From Bacillus sp. M6-12 (GTDB taxonomy: Bacteria; Bacillota; Bacilli; Bacillales; DSM-1321), in contig NZ_PGVF01000013.1 of the NCBI RefSeq assembly GCF_002860285.1, positions 82,084 through 146,083 of the forward strand: 64,000 nucleotides of DNA, read 5' to 3'. This document shows positions 46,791-58,729 of the stretch, piece by piece. A model generated the notes under the pieces. That model searched no databases and was not told the origin of the DNA. It saw only the letters and a list, made by a program, of their open reading frames with translations. A program made the position numbers and the translations under genes. Each line of letters opens with the position of its first letter. Within the stretch, counting starts at the first letter, position 1.

Positions 46791-48551
46791 TTAAAGTACG
46801 CTTGAATGTCCATTATAAATAATTCCTCTTCCAGAATCGACAGTGATGCTTTGCCCATCAGTTAAAAGGGTTATAGCATTCACTGCACCTACAATGACTG
46901 GTATACCAAGAGTGACTCCGACAACCGCTGCATGGCTGGTCAATCCGCCCTCAACAGTAATAAGAGCCGCACATTTTTCAATAGCAGGCATCATATCACG
47001 ATCTGTTGCAATGGTAACCAAAACAGATCCTTCTGTTACTTTTTCAATTGCTTCTGCTGCATTTCTGGCAATGACAACATTTCCTTTAGCAGATTTACGG
47101 CCAATGCCCTGTGCCTTGATTACTTCTTCACCAAGTACATGAATTTTCATTAAATTGGTAGTTCCAGTCTCACCAACTGGTACACCTGCTGTAATCACAA
47201 CTAAATCTCCATGAGAAACCAAACCGGAGTTCAAGCTTTCCTGAATCGATGACTCAAGCATTTCATCCGTAGTCGTTGCTTCCGGGCCAATCTGAGGATA
47301 AACTCCCCACGCAAGTGCCAGGCGCCTTGATACATGGTCCTTAGAAGTAACCGCAATAATCGGTGCTTTTGGACGATACTTAGATATCATCCTTGCAGTA
47401 TGCCCGCTTTCAGTAGGAGTAATAATTGCATCCACTTCCAGGTTAAGTGCTGTATGAGCAACCGATTGCCCAATGGCGTCCGTAACATTATGCTCACTGT
47501 CTTTGCTGCGCTTAGAAAGAAGCTCCCGGTGATTTAGCGCTGACTCTGCACGTGAAGCAATATTGTGCATTGTTTCGACAGCTTCTACAGGATAAGTTCC
47601 CGCTGCCGTTTCACCTGAAAGCATAATTGCATCGGTGCCATCAAAAATTGCATTTGCAACATCGCTCGCTTCCGCACGTGTTGGGCGCGGATTTCGCTGC
47701 ATTGAGTCAAGCATCTGGGTGGCAGTAATGACCGGCTTTCCAAATGTATTGCACTTCTTAATCAGCTGCTTCTGAACAAGAGGAACCTCTTCTGCAGGTA
47801 TTTCAACCCCAAGGTCTCCTCTCGCAACCATTAGACCATCAGAAACTTCCAGGATTTCATCAATATTGTCAACGCCTTCCTGGTTTTCGATCTTTGGAAT
47901 AATCTGAATGTGTAAAGCATTATTCTTTTGAAGTAATTCACGGATTTCCAATACATCGGAGGCACGGCGGACAAAAGAAGCAGCGATAAAGTCTACCCCT
48001 TGTTCAATACCAAAAACAATATCCTGTGCGTCTTTTTCCGTAATTCCGGGAAGATTGACAGAAACTCCAGGAACATTTACACCTTTTTTATTTTTAAGGA
48101 TTCCTGTGTTAAGAACTTTGGTTTGGATCTCCTGTTTATCCCGCAGAATTTCCGTTACCTGAAGCCCAATTAAACCGTCATCAAGCAAAATCTTGGAGCC
48201 AGGATGGACATCCTCAATCAGGCCTGGGTACGTGATTGAGAACTTTTCCTTCGTTCCAAGTACTTCATTCATCGCCACTGTCACGGAAGAACCTGCAGAA
48301 AGCTCAATTGCATCGTTTTCCATGTTGTGGGTCCGTATTTCAGGTCCTTTTGTATCTAGAAGAATCGCAACCTGCTTTCCGGTTTTTTTAACAGCCTCCC
48401 GAATGTTGGCAATTCGCTGTGCGTGCTCTTCGTGATTTCCATGGGAAAAATTAAGGCGTGAAACATTCATGCCTGCTTCGATTAATTGAGTCAGCTTTTC
48501 GATGCTCTCACTTGCAGGACCGATAGTACATACAATTTTTGTTTTACGCAT
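46791..48551 (-). CDS. pykA: Pyruvate kinase with C-terminal PEP-utiliser-like domain
   Basis: Last step of glycolysis, making ATP and pyruvate. The 586 residues have the TIM-barrel core with [14 protein letters not shown], the B domain and the metal/PEP site in [11 protein letters not shown] and [10 protein letters not shown], and the [12 protein letters not shown] segment. After the usual end near 475 there is an extra domain (about 478-586) with [21 protein letters not shown], similar to the phosphohistidine domain of PEP-utilising enzymes, a feature of Bacillus-type pyruvate kinases. It lies about 170 bases after pfkA. Confidence 0.96.
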   Translation of the reverse strand: MRKTKIVCTIGPASESIEKLTQLIEAGMNVSRLNFSHGNHEEHAQRIANIREAVKKTGKQVAILLDTKGPEIRTHNMENDAIELSAGSSVTVAMNEVLGTKEKFSITYPGLIEDVHPGSKILLDDGLIGLQVTEILRDKQEIQTKVLNTGILKNKKGVNVPGVSVNLPGITEKDAQDIVFGIEQGVDFIAASFVRRASDVLEIRELLQKNNALHIQIIPKIENQEGVDNIDEILEVSDGLMVARGDLGVEIPAEEVPLVQKQLIKKCNTFGKPVITATQMLDSMQRNPRPTRAEASDVANAIFDGTDAIMLSGETAAGTYPVEAVETMHNIASRAESALNHRELLSKRSKDSEHNVTDAIGQSVAHTALNLEVDAIITPTESGHTARMISKYRPKAPIIAVTSKDHVSRRLALAWGVYPQIGPEATTTDEMLESSIQESLNSGLVSHGDLVVITAGVPVGETGTTNLMKIHVLGEEVIKAQGIGRKSAKGNVVIARNAAEAIEKVTEGSVLVTIATDRDMMPAIEKCAALITVEGGLTSHAAVVGVTLGIPVIVGAVNAITLLTDGQSITVDSGRGIIYNGHSSVL

Positions 48552-48718
48552 GTGTTGATTGACCTCCTATTATTATCCGCATAAGGCTACAGATGGGATA
48601 AGTGATTTCATTACTAATTGTTCCTGGCTTGCCCCTTGGCGAAGCAAATGGTTTCGTCCACCAGGTGAGATTTAAACAGAACTTTCCGGACATTATTGCC
48701 GGGTTTGACAATACGTAA

Positions 48719-50166
<1,448 letters not shown>

Positions 50167-50200
50167 AGGAAAAACGTGAAGCCTTGTGGCAACACGTTTT
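50167..50200 (-). terminator. Terminator of the malic enzyme-accDA operon
   Basis: AAAACGTG and CACGTTTT pair, with an inner GCC/GGC, followed by a T-rich stretch on the minus strand. The hairpin begins at the accA stop codon. Confidence 0.82.
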
Positions 50201-51176
50201 AATTTACCCCTGAAAAATGTTTTACAAACGAGTACTCACCTATTTGCTTGAATTTAGCATAACGAAAAGCCACAAGCTCATCACTGTTCAGATTAAGCAA
50301 TTCAGATAAGGATTTTTTAAGCACTTCATCAATTGCCCCTGCCTGTTCTTTTACATTGCGGTGGGCTCCGCCTTTTACTTCCTCGATTATACTATCTATT
50401 ACTCCAAGTTCCTTAAGGTCTGGTGCGGTAATTCTCATCGTTTCCGCAGCCTTTTTAGCCTGGGAAGCATCTTTCCAAAGAATGGCCGCGGCTCCTTCAG
50501 GAGAAATAACGGAGTAGGTTGAGTTTTCAAGCATATAAATTCTATCGGCCACTCCGAGGGCCAGGGCTCCGCCGCTTCCGCCCTCACCAATGACAATGGA
50601 AATAACAGGAACTGTTAAGCCAGCCATCTCAAAAAGATTTCTGGCTATGGCTTCGCTTTGTCCACGTTCCTCAGCAGCCTTACCAGGGTAAGCCCCCTTT
50701 GTATCAATTAGACATATAATTGGCCTGTTGAATTTTTCTGCCTGTTTCATCAGCCTTAATGCTTTTCTATATCCTTCTGGATGCGGCATCCCAAAATTGC
50801 GCCTGATATTTTCCTTTGTGTCTTTTCCGCGCTGATGACCGATTACCGTTACCGGGTAGTCATGGAATTTCGCAATTCCGCCAACAATTGCTTCATCATC
50901 CCCGAAATTCCTGTCGCCATGACATTCAAAAAAATCAGTAAACAAGTGAGCAATATAATCCAGCGTTGTCGGCCTGGCTGGGTGCCTTGCAATTTGGACA
51001 CGATCCCATGGCTTGATATTTTCATATATGTCCTTCTCAAGCTTTTGAAGACGATTTTCAAGCCTTTCGATTTCTTCGGTTAAGTCGACTTCGGCATCTT
51101 TTGTAAGCTTCTTTAACTCATCAATTTTCTTCCTAAGTTCCACTACCGGACGTTCAAATTCCAATTCTCCTACCAT
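50199..51176 (-). CDS. accA: Acetyl-CoA carboxylase, carboxyltransferase alpha subunit
   Basis: With AccD moves the carboxyl group from biotin to acetyl-CoA, making malonyl-CoA. The 325 residues have an N-terminal coiled coil (about 5-55) and a crotonase-like core with [29 protein letters not shown] and [16 protein letters not shown], the oxyanion region. I chose ATG at 51176, nine bases after GGTGG, overlapping the accD stop by seven bases; the length equals that of B. subtilis AccA. Biotin carboxylase and BCCP genes are elsewhere. Confidence 0.95.
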   Translation of the reverse strand: MVGELEFERPVVELRKKIDELKKLTKDAEVDLTEEIERLENRLQKLEKDIYENIKPWDRVQIARHPARPTTLDYIAHLFTDFFECHGDRNFGDDEAIVGGIAKFHDYPVTVIGHQRGKDTKENIRRNFGMPHPEGYRKALRLMKQAEKFNRPIICLIDTKGAYPGKAAEERGQSEAIARNLFEMAGLTVPVISIVIGEGGSGGALALGVADRIYMLENSTYSVISPEGAAAILWKDASQAKKAAETMRITAPDLKELGVIDSIIEEVKGGAHRNVKEQAGAIDEVLKKSLSELLNLNSDELVAFRYAKFKQIGEYSFVKHFSGVN

Positions 51177-52039
51177 TTCCAAACACCACCCGGCATATGT
51201 ATATCAAGAATATTCATCAGTTTGTCCTTTAGCTCCAGCCTAGAAATGACCGCATCCAATTGACCATGTTTTAAAAGGAATTCTGCTGTTTGGAAATCCT
51301 CCGGCAGATCCTCTCTTATGGTCTGTTCAATAATCCGGCGGCCTGCAAAACCAATCAGTGCGCCCGGCTCTGCCAAATTATAATCACCAAGAGAAGCAAA
51401 GCTTGCAGAAACCCCGCCTGTTGTTGGATGAGTCATCACAGATATGATCAAGCCTCCATGGCTGCTGAACATCTTTAAGGCAGCGCTTGTCTTTGCCATC
51501 TGCATTAAGCTAAGCACACCCTCCTGCATTCTGGCCCCGCCTGATGCAGTAAAAATGATGAACGGCACCTTAAGTTCATCGGCCTTTTCAATCGCCCTTG
51601 TTATCTTCTCGCCGACCACTGAGCCCATGCTTCCCATTCTGAAACGGGAGTCCATAATCGCTAAAACTACTTCATTGCCGCCGATCTTCCCGGTTCCGGT
51701 TAAAATTGCTTCATTAATTCCTGCCTTAAGCCTGTCCTGCTCCACTTTTTCCAGATATCCCGGAAAGTCTAACGGATTCACTGTAGCCATTTCACTATCC
51801 AGCTCAATAAAGCTGCCTTCTTCTATGAGGCTCTCCACTCTCTCAGGGGAACTCATTGGATGATGATAGCTGCAATGGAGGCAAACCTTCAGATTCTTAA
51901 CAAGCTCCTTCGTATACATGATTTTTTTACAGTTAGGACACTTTGACATGATCCCTTCTGGTACATCTTGCTTATCGCGCTCTGAAGGAATGGTTGCGTA
52001 TTTCTTTTTTTTAGGCTTTGAAAATAAATCTTTTAGCAA
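51170..52039 (-). CDS. accD: Acetyl-CoA carboxylase, carboxyltransferase beta subunit
   Basis: Partner of AccA. The 289 residues start with a basic segment, then a four-cysteine zinc ribbon ([23 protein letters not shown] at about 34-56) and the carboxyltransferase core with [12 protein letters not shown] and [16 protein letters not shown]. The start is TTG, eight bases after GGGAGG. It overlaps accA and lies about 90 bases after the GntR-type regulator, in the same direction. Confidence 0.95.
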   Translation of the reverse strand: MLKDLFSKPKKKKYATIPSERDKQDVPEGIMSKCPNCKKIMYTKELVKNLKVCLHCSYHHPMSSPERVESLIEEGSFIELDSEMATVNPLDFPGYLEKVEQDRLKAGINEAILTGTGKIGGNEVVLAIMDSRFRMGSMGSVVGEKITRAIEKADELKVPFIIFTASGGARMQEGVLSLMQMAKTSAALKMFSSHGGLIISVMTHPTTGGVSASFASLGDYNLAEPGALIGFAGRRIIEQTIREDLPEDFQTAEFLLKHGQLDAVISRLELKDKLMNILDIHMPGGVWKW

Positions 52040-52131
52040 AGAGGAATCCTCCCTTTTCTAACAAATGTCTTATGCCGAATGCATTTCCTATAAGAATACA
52101 AGACTTGTTTTAAATTTCTTGTAAAAAGATG

Positions 52132-52773
52132 TCATTCGCCATTCGACAATTTCCTTACTTTTTGTTTATATACAATTATCGCTTTATCAATATCGCGACA
52201 TAACAGAAAATCGATCAGTTCCAGATAGCTTTCTTTCCCATTAACTGTCTGGCCTGCGTCCGAGCAGCCAGCATAGCTGTTGACTACCCGCCAAATTCGT
52301 TCCATCAGCTTATTCGGGTTTGTCCGGGCTGCATGATCAAAAAACATTTCATCCGTAAATTGGGCTGTCTCGGCCCATTGCTTAAAGTCTTTAAGGGCCT
52401 GGTCCGTGGAGGAAAGAGCCAAAAGCCTGAGACAGTCCAATTCAATCATTATTTTTGTTTCTGCAAGATCGCTGATTACTTTTTCATCCTGCAGAAAAAA
52501 CGTGCCTAATAGCTCTACAAGCCTATGCTCTTGAAAGTCCCTGATGAAGGTCCCTTCTCCTCTGCGCGTTTCGATCAATCCGAGGAGTTCCAGTGCGCGC
52601 AAAGCTTCACGGACAGAAGATCTCCCAACGGTCAAACGTTCAGATAATTCCCTTTCCGAAGGGATTTTATCACCAGGCTGCAGTCCATCCTCTTCAATCA
52701 TTTCCCGCAGTTTTCCCACGATCTCAAGATAAACCTTAGGAGGAGAAGTGGTTTTTTTCAAACTGTCCATCAC
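52132..52773 (-). CDS. FadR/PdhR-type GntR transcriptional regulator
   Basis: A 213-residue regulator with an N-terminal winged helix (about 12-80) containing PGDKIPSERELSERLTVGRSSVREALRALELLGLIETRRGEGTF-like residues, the GntR signature, and a helical C-terminal effector domain that resembles FCD, though its metal ligands are not obvious. It overlaps the malic enzyme gene by four bases (GTGATG start; ATG at 52770 is possible) and precedes accDA. The palindrome at 54060-54072 is a likely operator, so it probably controls its own operon. The effector is unknown. Confidence 0.82.
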   Translation of the reverse strand: MMDSLKKTTSPPKVYLEIVGKLREMIEEDGLQPGDKIPSERELSERLTVGRSSVREALRALELLGLIETRRGEGTFIRDFQEHRLVELLGTFFLQDEKVISDLAETKIMIELDCLRLLALSSTDQALKDFKQWAETAQFTDEMFFDHAARTNPNKLMERIWRVVNSYAGCSDAGQTVNGKESYLELIDFLLCRDIDKAIIVYKQKVRKLSNGE

Positions 52774-54008
52774 TCACTTTTTCCGATTATCGCAAGTCTT
52801 CTCGTTTTTTCTTTAATAGCCTCTGGATCTGCCTTAATCCTCGCTACTCCTGTATCCATTGCAGCCTGAGCCACGGCTGCCGCTACCTCTGGGGCCACTC
52901 TTTCATCAAATGGGCCTGGTATTACATAATCGGCATTTAGCTCCTCAGGGGAAATCAGTCCCGCAATTGCCTCAACAGCAGCTACTTTCATTTTTTCATT
53001 AATATGGGTTGCCCGTGCATCAAGCGCACCGCGGAATATCCCTGGAAACGCCAGTACATTATTGACCTGGTTAGGGAAATCGGACCGGCCGGTTCCAACA
53101 ACCTTAGCCCCCGCTCTTTTGGCGTCTTCCGGCATAATCTCAGGTACAGGATTAGCCATTGCAAAAATGATTGGATCAACATTCATTGAAGCAACCATTT
53201 CCTCGGTCAGCGCTCCAGCAACGGAAACTCCGATAAAGACATCAGCTCCCTTTATGACTTCCTCAAGGCTACCTTCCTGTTTATCCTTGTTCGTCATTTT
53301 GGCAACCTGTTCCTTCACAACATTCATTCCATACGGTCTTTCTTCAAAAATAGCACCTTTTGTATCGCACATGATGATGTCACGCACGCCATAGCTGTAT
53401 AAAAGCTTTATTATGGCGATACCGGCAGCACCTGCTCCATTTGCGACAACTTTAATTTCGGACATGGATTTGCCGACTATTCGAAGCGCATTAACAAGGC
53501 CGGCAACCGTTACTATAGCAGTACCATGCTGATCATCGTGAAAAACCGGGATATTCATTTCTTTCTTTAATCGCTCTTCAATTACAAAGCAGTTTGGAGC
53601 AGCAATGTCTTCCAGATTTACACCACCAAATGTAGGCTCTAAAAGCTTGACAGTTTCAATGATTTTTTCGACATCTGTTGTATTCAGGCAGATTGGAAAT
53701 GCATCTACCCCGGCAAAGCTTTTGAAAAGGACTGCCTTCCCTTCCATTACTGGCATAGCTGCTGCAGGCCCAATATTTCCGAGACCAAGCACAGCTGTCC
53801 CATCTGAAACAACTGCAACAGTATTGCCTTTCATTGTGTATTCATATACTTTTTCCGGAATATCATAAATATCCTTGCATGGTTCAGCTACTCCCGGTGA
53901 ATAGGCCAGGCTTAAATCTTCAGCGTTTCGTACAGCTACCTTTGACACCGTTTCCAATTTCCCCTGGTTTACACGGTGCATATGTAATGCTTCATCCCTT
54001 AATGTCAA
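52770..54008 (-). CDS. ytsJ: NAD(P)-dependent malic enzyme, YtsJ-like
   Basis: Oxidative decarboxylation of malate to pyruvate. The 412 residues have the catalytic Tyr/Lys region with SLAYSPGVAEPC and MEGKAVLFKSFAGVDAFP, the metal-binding VFHDDQHGTAIVTVAG, and a nucleotide-binding domain with VVANGAGAAGIAII. I chose TTG at 54008, giving MTLRDEALHMHRVNQGKL, eight bases after GGAGGGG; a GTG three codons upstream overlaps that site. B. subtilis YtsJ is NADP-preferring, and that is likely but not proven here. It heads the operon with the GntR regulator and accDA. Confidence 0.93.
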   Translation of the reverse strand: MTLRDEALHMHRVNQGKLETVSKVAVRNAEDLSLAYSPGVAEPCKDIYDIPEKVYEYTMKGNTVAVVSDGTAVLGLGNIGPAAAMPVMEGKAVLFKSFAGVDAFPICLNTTDVEKIIETVKLLEPTFGGVNLEDIAAPNCFVIEERLKKEMNIPVFHDDQHGTAIVTVAGLVNALRIVGKSMSEIKVVANGAGAAGIAIIKLLYSYGVRDIIMCDTKGAIFEERPYGMNVVKEQVAKMTNKDKQEGSLEEVIKGADVFIGVSVAGALTEEMVASMNVDPIIFAMANPVPEIMPEDAKRAGAKVVGTGRSDFPNQVNNVLAFPGIFRGALDARATHINEKMKVAAVEAIAGLISPEELNADYVIPGPFDERVAPEVAAAVAQAAMDTGVARIKADPEAIKEKTRRLAIIGKSE

Positions 54009-54059
54009 GCTGCTCACCCCTCCAATTGGTATGTAAAAATCTTTATTTAAGGAATCTAA

Positions 54060-54072
54060 GTGGTCTGACCAC
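54060..54072. promoter_or_regulatory. GntR/FadR-type operator of the malic enzyme operon
   Basis: GTGGTCTGACCAC is a perfect 13-base palindrome containing TGGT-N3-ACCA, the FadR-subfamily operator pattern TNGTNNNACNA. It lies just downstream of a promoter and 52 bases before the malic enzyme start. The GntR gene in the same operon is the natural candidate to bind it. Confidence 0.72.
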
Positions 54073-54086
54073 GAATTATATTATCC

Positions 54087-54114
54087 AATATAACATATCT
54101 AAGGTAGATGTAAA
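54087..54114 (-). promoter_or_regulatory. Promoter of the malic enzyme-gntR-accDA operon
   Basis: TTTACA (54109-54114) and TATATT (54087-54092) are 16 bases apart. The start site would fall close to the 54060-54072 palindrome. TATAAT at about 54077-54082 is an alternative -10. Confidence 0.5.
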
Positions 54115-54260
54115 GTTTAATTATTTAAAATAAGGCAGCACCATGAAGGGGGGAGCACGTTCTCAAGCTATCAGCATGAAGAATTCTGTCTTTCCCTTTA
54201 AGGCACTGCCGTGATAAATTAAAATTCCAAATGAAAATAACAGTTATCAAGAGGCTGATC

Positions 54261-57200
54261 CTATTTCTTATCTATTAACCGAACGTTCTTTTCTCCAAGG
54301 ATCATGCTGAGCTTCTTTAATAAGTCATCCCCGGGGGTTACCCAGTCTACGAGGGAAAGCTGTACATATCGTTCCTCCCGTTCATAATAAAGCATGACCT
54401 TTGTTGTCCCGCTATGCCTCCTCAAGGTTTGTTTCAGCTTTTGCAGAGTTTGGGAATTTTGCTGGGCCAATTCAATTTTTAAAAACAGACGATTCCCGCT
54501 GCTATGCAAAATTTCTTTTATAGTTTCCATAGAAAACACCCTCTGGACAATGAGCTGCTTTTTTTCTTCCCTCTCTTCCATGGACCCTTGAAAAACCAAT
54601 ACGTTTCCTGTCTTAAATAAGTCAGTCTGCTTTTTATACACATCCGGAAAAACAACTGCTTCCAGGTCACCGCCTTCATCGCTGATGGTTAAAAACGCCA
54701 TTACTTCCCCTTTTTTTGTACGGATTGTTTTAAGAGAGGTAATATAAGCGCCGACCAGGACTTTCGGGTCTGCTGCAGACAGAGCCTGGACAGTATCAGA
54801 TGCACCAGCTTCCCCGAACAGCTTTTTAAACGCAGAAACTGGGTGATTGGATAAGTACAGTCCCAATGCTTCACGTTCCAGAGCAAGTTTATCCTCCAGC
54901 CGGATTGGCTCCACGACCATATACTTGGGCTTAAGTGTAAGTCCGGCATCAGCAAATAAATCAAATTGATCATCATTAGGATTAACCAGCTCCGAGTGGC
55001 TTAAAGCTACATCAAGGCTTGCGAGAAGTGTTGCCCGGTCCTGCCCAAATTCATCAAAGGCCCCTGCATGAACAAGCATTTCAAGCACCTTGCGATTGAT
55101 AGCCTTGCCTGAAACTCGAAGACAAAAATCAAACAAATCGGAAAACCGCTTATTTCTTCTCGCCTGGAATATCTCCCTTATGGCAGCCCCTCCTATGCCT
55201 TTTATTGCACCAAGACTATACCGCAGACCTTCTTTTTCAACCGAAAACGGGTATCCGCTGTGGTTAATGGACGGCGGGAGAATGTTCATTCCTTTATGCT
55301 TTGCTTCCCTGACATATTGGGAAATCTTATCATCATTCCCGATTACAGAGGTCATTAACGCGGACATAAAATATTCAGGGTAATGGGCTTTCAGATAAGC
55401 GAGCTGGTAGGCGATAAAGCTGTAGGCTACAGCATGGCTCCTGTTAAAGCCATAATTGGCGAAACGGACGATCATATCATAGACGTCATGGGCAATCTTT
55501 TCAGTGTGCCCCTGAGTTATTGACCCTTTTACAAAGTGCTCCCTTTGCTGGTCAAGCACTTCCTTCTTTTTCTTCGAAACTGCCCTTCGAAGCAAATCTG
55601 CTTCCCCCAATGAAAAACCTGCCATCCTTGAAGCGATTTGCATTATTTGCTCCTGATATACAATGACACCATATGTATCAGCAAGAATGTCTTTCAGGTC
55701 TGGATGGATAAAATCAATGGGTTTAATTCCGTGCTTCCTTTCAATAAAGAGAGGGATGTTTTCCATCGGCCCTGGACGGTAGAGGGCGTTTACAGCGACA
55801 ATATCCTCGAACCGGCCCGGTTTAAGCCTCATAAGCACCTTTCTCATACCTTCGGATTCCAGCTGAAAAATCCCGGTTGTTTCTCCCTGGCTTAAAAGTT
55901 CAAAGGTTGCTGAATCATCAAGCGGAATATTAGCGATTTCCAGACTTGTCCCCAGCCCCTTTTTAATACTTGAAACTATATTTTCCAAAAGTGTAAGATT
56001 CCTAAGCCCCAGGAAATCCATCTTAAGAAGTCCCAGCTCCTCCAGCACATCCATCGGAAATTGCGTTAAATGGATGCCTTCATGGCCTTCCTGAATTGCT
56101 ATCAGGTCTGTTAACGGCTGATCGCTGATGATTACCCCGGCAGCATGGGTAGAGGTGTGCCTTGGCAAGCCTTCAAGCTTTAGAGCAGTCTGGTAAACCG
56201 ACCGATTGATGCTGCTTTCAGCCACAAACTCCCTTAATTTTTGTGATTCTTTATAAGCTCCTTCCAAAGAGATACCCAGCTTGGAAGGTATCGTCCTCGA
56301 GAGCCGTTCCTGCTCTTTTGAATTTAAACCAAACACCCGGCCTACATCTCTTAAAGCAGCTTTAGCCGCCATTGTGCCGAATGTGATTATCTGGGCAACA
56401 TGCAGTTCCCCGTATTTGGAGGCTACATAGGCAATTACTTCTTCCCGGCGGTTGTCGGGAAAGTCGATATCAATATCCGGCATTGAAATTCTGTCAGGAT
56501 TTAAAAACCTTTCAAACAGCAGTTTATGTTCAATCGGATCTACATCTGTAATCGAAAGCACGTAGGCTACCATTGATCCGGCAGCAGATCCCCGGCCGGG
56601 ACCGGTCAATATATTTTTCTGTTTAGCGAACTTCATAAAATCCCAGACTATCAGGAAGTAATCGCTAAATTTCATTTTCTTGATTACGCCCAGTTCATAA
56701 TACAGTCTGTCCCAATATGCCTTCGGAGCATTTGAATACCGTATTTCCAGGCCTTTTTTGCACACAGCTTCAAGCATTTCCTCTGCAGTCATGCCTCCGC
56801 TTACAGGATATTTTGGAAGCAGCTGGCGGTTAAAGGGAATTTCAACATTACAGCGGGCGGCTATCTTTAACGTATTTTCAAGGCCTTCGGGCACATCGCT
56901 GAAAAGGTCTGCCATTGCTCTGGCGTGTTTCAGATAATTTTCCTTTGACTCCGGCTTCAGCCTTTCATTATCAGAAAGCTTAAAACCATCTCTAACCGCC
57001 AGTAAAACTTCATAAGCGAGAGAATCCTCCTGCTGAAGATAGTATACCGGATTTAAGGCAGCAAGCCGGGCGGCTGTCCTGCGTGAAAAGTCGAGAAGCT
57101 TCCCGTTCAGCTCTTCTTCCCCGGGTACGGATGTCCGTTGTACCGACAAATAAACGGAGTCCTGGCCGAACATGCTTAGCAATTTATTAAGCGTTTTTTC

Positions 57201-57626
57201 AGCACCGGTTATATTGCCTTCTAAAAGCAGCTGTTCCATTTCGCCTTCCCTGCCCGGCGAAATAGCCAGCAATCCCTCTGCATAAGCCTTAAGCCATTTC
57301 TCTGGAATTCCTGCCGGTGTTTTAGTTTTGATAGCGCTGCTGATTTTTAGCAGATTTTCATAGCCACAAAAATTCTCTGCAAGCAAAAGGAGAGGGTGGG
57401 ATTCCTCTTGTCCGTTCACCACATCAGCCAGAAGCCCAAGCAGTGGCTTGATTCCCTGTTTCTTGCACTCTTTATAAAAAGCAATAGAACCATACATTAC
57501 ATTCCGGTCAGTTAATGCTAGTGCGGAGAAACCTTTTCGCTTTCCTTCTGCCACTAGATTTTCTATTTTAATTGTGCTTGATAGTAAGCTGTATCCGCTC
57601 TGGATATTGAGATGAATAAAAGACAA
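54261..57626 (-). CDS. dnaE: DNA polymerase III subunit DnaE
   Basis: The second essential C-family polymerase of Firmicutes, which extends RNA primers before PolC takes over. The 1121 residues have an N-terminal PHP domain (about 1-200), the palm with GPGRGSAAGS and PDIDIDFPDNRRE (catalytic aspartates at 383-388), fingers, tandem helix-hairpin-helix and a C-terminal OB fold (VLVGAYITSLKTIRTKKGE). There is no inserted exonuclease, unlike PolC. I chose TTG at 57626, six bases after GGGGGGTG. It is divergent from ytrH. Confidence 0.95.
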   Translation of the reverse strand: MSFIHLNIQSGYSLLSSTIKIENLVAEGKRKGFSALALTDRNVMYGSIAFYKECKKQGIKPLLGLLADVVNGQEESHPLLLLAENFCGYENLLKISSAIKTKTPAGIPEKWLKAYAEGLLAISPGREGEMEQLLLEGNITGAEKTLNKLLSMFGQDSVYLSVQRTSVPGEEELNGKLLDFSRRTAARLAALNPVYYLQQEDSLAYEVLLAVRDGFKLSDNERLKPESKENYLKHARAMADLFSDVPEGLENTLKIAARCNVEIPFNRQLLPKYPVSGGMTAEEMLEAVCKKGLEIRYSNAPKAYWDRLYYELGVIKKMKFSDYFLIVWDFMKFAKQKNILTGPGRGSAAGSMVAYVLSITDVDPIEHKLLFERFLNPDRISMPDIDIDFPDNRREEVIAYVASKYGELHVAQIITFGTMAAKAALRDVGRVFGLNSKEQERLSRTIPSKLGISLEGAYKESQKLREFVAESSINRSVYQTALKLEGLPRHTSTHAAGVIISDQPLTDLIAIQEGHEGIHLTQFPMDVLEELGLLKMDFLGLRNLTLLENIVSSIKKGLGTSLEIANIPLDDSATFELLSQGETTGIFQLESEGMRKVLMRLKPGRFEDIVAVNALYRPGPMENIPLFIERKHGIKPIDFIHPDLKDILADTYGVIVYQEQIMQIASRMAGFSLGEADLLRRAVSKKKKEVLDQQREHFVKGSITQGHTEKIAHDVYDMIVRFANYGFNRSHAVAYSFIAYQLAYLKAHYPEYFMSALMTSVIGNDDKISQYVREAKHKGMNILPPSINHSGYPFSVEKEGLRYSLGAIKGIGGAAIREIFQARRNKRFSDLFDFCLRVSGKAINRKVLEMLVHAGAFDEFGQDRATLLASLDVALSHSELVNPNDDQFDLFADAGLTLKPKYMVVEPIRLEDKLALEREALGLYLSNHPVSAFKKLFGEAGASDTVQALSAADPKVLVGAYITSLKTIRTKKGEVMAFLTISDEGGDLEAVVFPDVYKKQTDLFKTGNVLVFQGSMEEREEKKQLIVQRVFSMETIKEILHSSGNRLFLKIELAQQNSQTLQKLKQTLRRHSGTTKVMLYYEREERYVQLSLVDWVTPGDDLLKKLSMILGEKNVRLIDKK

Positions 57627-57727
57627 TTGTTTCACCCCCCATTTAACTTTTTCTTTTATTATAGAACGGCCCCTGAAAAAAAGAAAATATGTTCTCATTT
57701 TTACTCAAGTTTTCCTCTTCCCTTTGC

Positions 57728-57756
57728 TCATAAACATCCAAGTTTGTCCATATATA
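57728..57756 (+). promoter_or_regulatory. Possible sigma-E promoter of ytrHI
   Basis: TCATAAA, 14 bases, then CATATATA, a fair match to the mother-cell sigma-E pattern. B. subtilis ytrHI is sigma-E dependent. The match is imperfect. Confidence 0.42.
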
Positions 57757-57791
57757 GTATTAAAAGACTTAATAGCTAAGGGATGATAAGA

Positions 57792-58127
57792 ATGAAGGAA
57801 GCTTTTTTCCCAGCTTTTATTAACAGTTATTTTATTGCGCTAGGTGTTTTGCTGGGCGGTGCACTGGTTGGCGGGCTGTCGGCCTTCTTCACCGGACAGC
57901 CGCCGATCACCACGGTAGCACGATTGTCGGAAAACCTAAGGATATGGGCGATAGTAGCCGCGATTGGAGGAACCTTTGACGCTGTGTATAGCTTTGAACG
58001 CGGAATTTTAAACGGTGAAACAAAGGATTTATTGAAACAGGTTTTCTTAATCCTTGCAGCGCTGGGCGGAGCCCAAACCGGTGCAACGCTTATTCATTGG
58101 CTAACGCAGGAGAATATCTCGCCATGA
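57792..58127 (+). CDS. ytrH: Sporulation membrane protein YtrH
   Basis: A 111-residue membrane protein with three or so hydrophobic segments (about 5-28, 45-62, 78-100) and the conserved block LGGALVGGLSAFFTGQPPITT followed by ENLRIWAIVAAIGGTFDAVYSFERG. It is needed with YtrI for efficient sporulation in B. subtilis. I chose ATG at 57792, with AAGGG eight or nine bases upstream, over an ATG at 57783 that lies in the site. It overlaps ytrI as ATGA. Confidence 0.87.
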   Translation: MKEAFFPAFINSYFIALGVLLGGALVGGLSAFFTGQPPITTVARLSENLRIWAIVAAIGGTFDAVYSFERGILNGETKDLLKQVFLILAALGGAQTGATLIHWLTQENISP

Positions 58128-58633
58128 GAATCCCTCCTTTGTACCGGCTGCCCGGCTGGCAGCGGTTTTTAGCAGGAGCAGCTCTTGGGGGGTTAGTCAG
58201 CTGGCTGATTTTTTTTTATATGTTTGGGATTCTTCAGGAAAAGCAGATTAGCATGATTATGACACAGGAGACTGAAATTGAAGATTTGCGGAAAACGATA
58301 GAGATTTTAAAAGAGGAAGCGGACGATTTAAATGAACTGGCAGAATCAAAGATGGTCATTGAAGACATTCAAGTGCGCCTCGTAAACAGCAGAATATTTG
58401 ATGAGGCCCAGAGGAGGCTCAGTACCGCCCAGGTCCAGGACATGATCCGCGATGATTTGCAGACTCAGCTCACCAAAGATGTGGAGTCCGTTTATAAGGT
58501 GAAGGACTTATTAAAAAAGTCGATTGAAAACAAGACAATTGAAATGAATAAAAAGCGATATCAGGCCGAGGTTACTGAAATTTTCTTCTACTCTACTCTT
58601 TCAATTGAGGTTAAGCTTAAACAAATAAAGTAA
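58124..58633 (+). CDS. ytrI: Sporulation membrane protein YtrI
   Basis: A 169-residue protein with one N-terminal membrane helix (about 15-40) and a long extracytoplasmic coiled coil beginning QEKQISMIMTQETEIEDLRK, then a small alpha/beta domain. Start ATG at 58124 overlaps the ytrH stop and follows AGGAG; an upstream ATG lies inside ytrH. It is probably translated with ytrH and acts in spore formation, as its B. subtilis counterpart does. Confidence 0.86.
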   Translation: MRIPPLYRLPGWQRFLAGAALGGLVSWLIFFYMFGILQEKQISMIMTQETEIEDLRKTIEILKEEADDLNELAESKMVIEDIQVRLVNSRIFDEAQRRLSTAQVQDMIRDDLQTQLTKDVESVYKVKDLLKKSIENKTIEMNKKRYQAEVTEIFFYSTLSIEVKLKQIK

Positions 58634-58690
58634 ATTGGCCTAAAGCTGTACAATTCCATTATGATAATTTAGCAAAATGTATGAATACAG

Positions 58691-58728
58691 AAAAGGAAAC
58701 CGGAATTTACACAACGGTTTCCTTTATT
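58691..58728. terminator. Bidirectional terminator between ytrI and nrnA
   Basis: AAAAGGAAACCG and CGGTTTCCTTT form an 11-base stem between convergent genes, with A and T tracts. Confidence 0.88.
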
Positions 58729-58729
58729 A

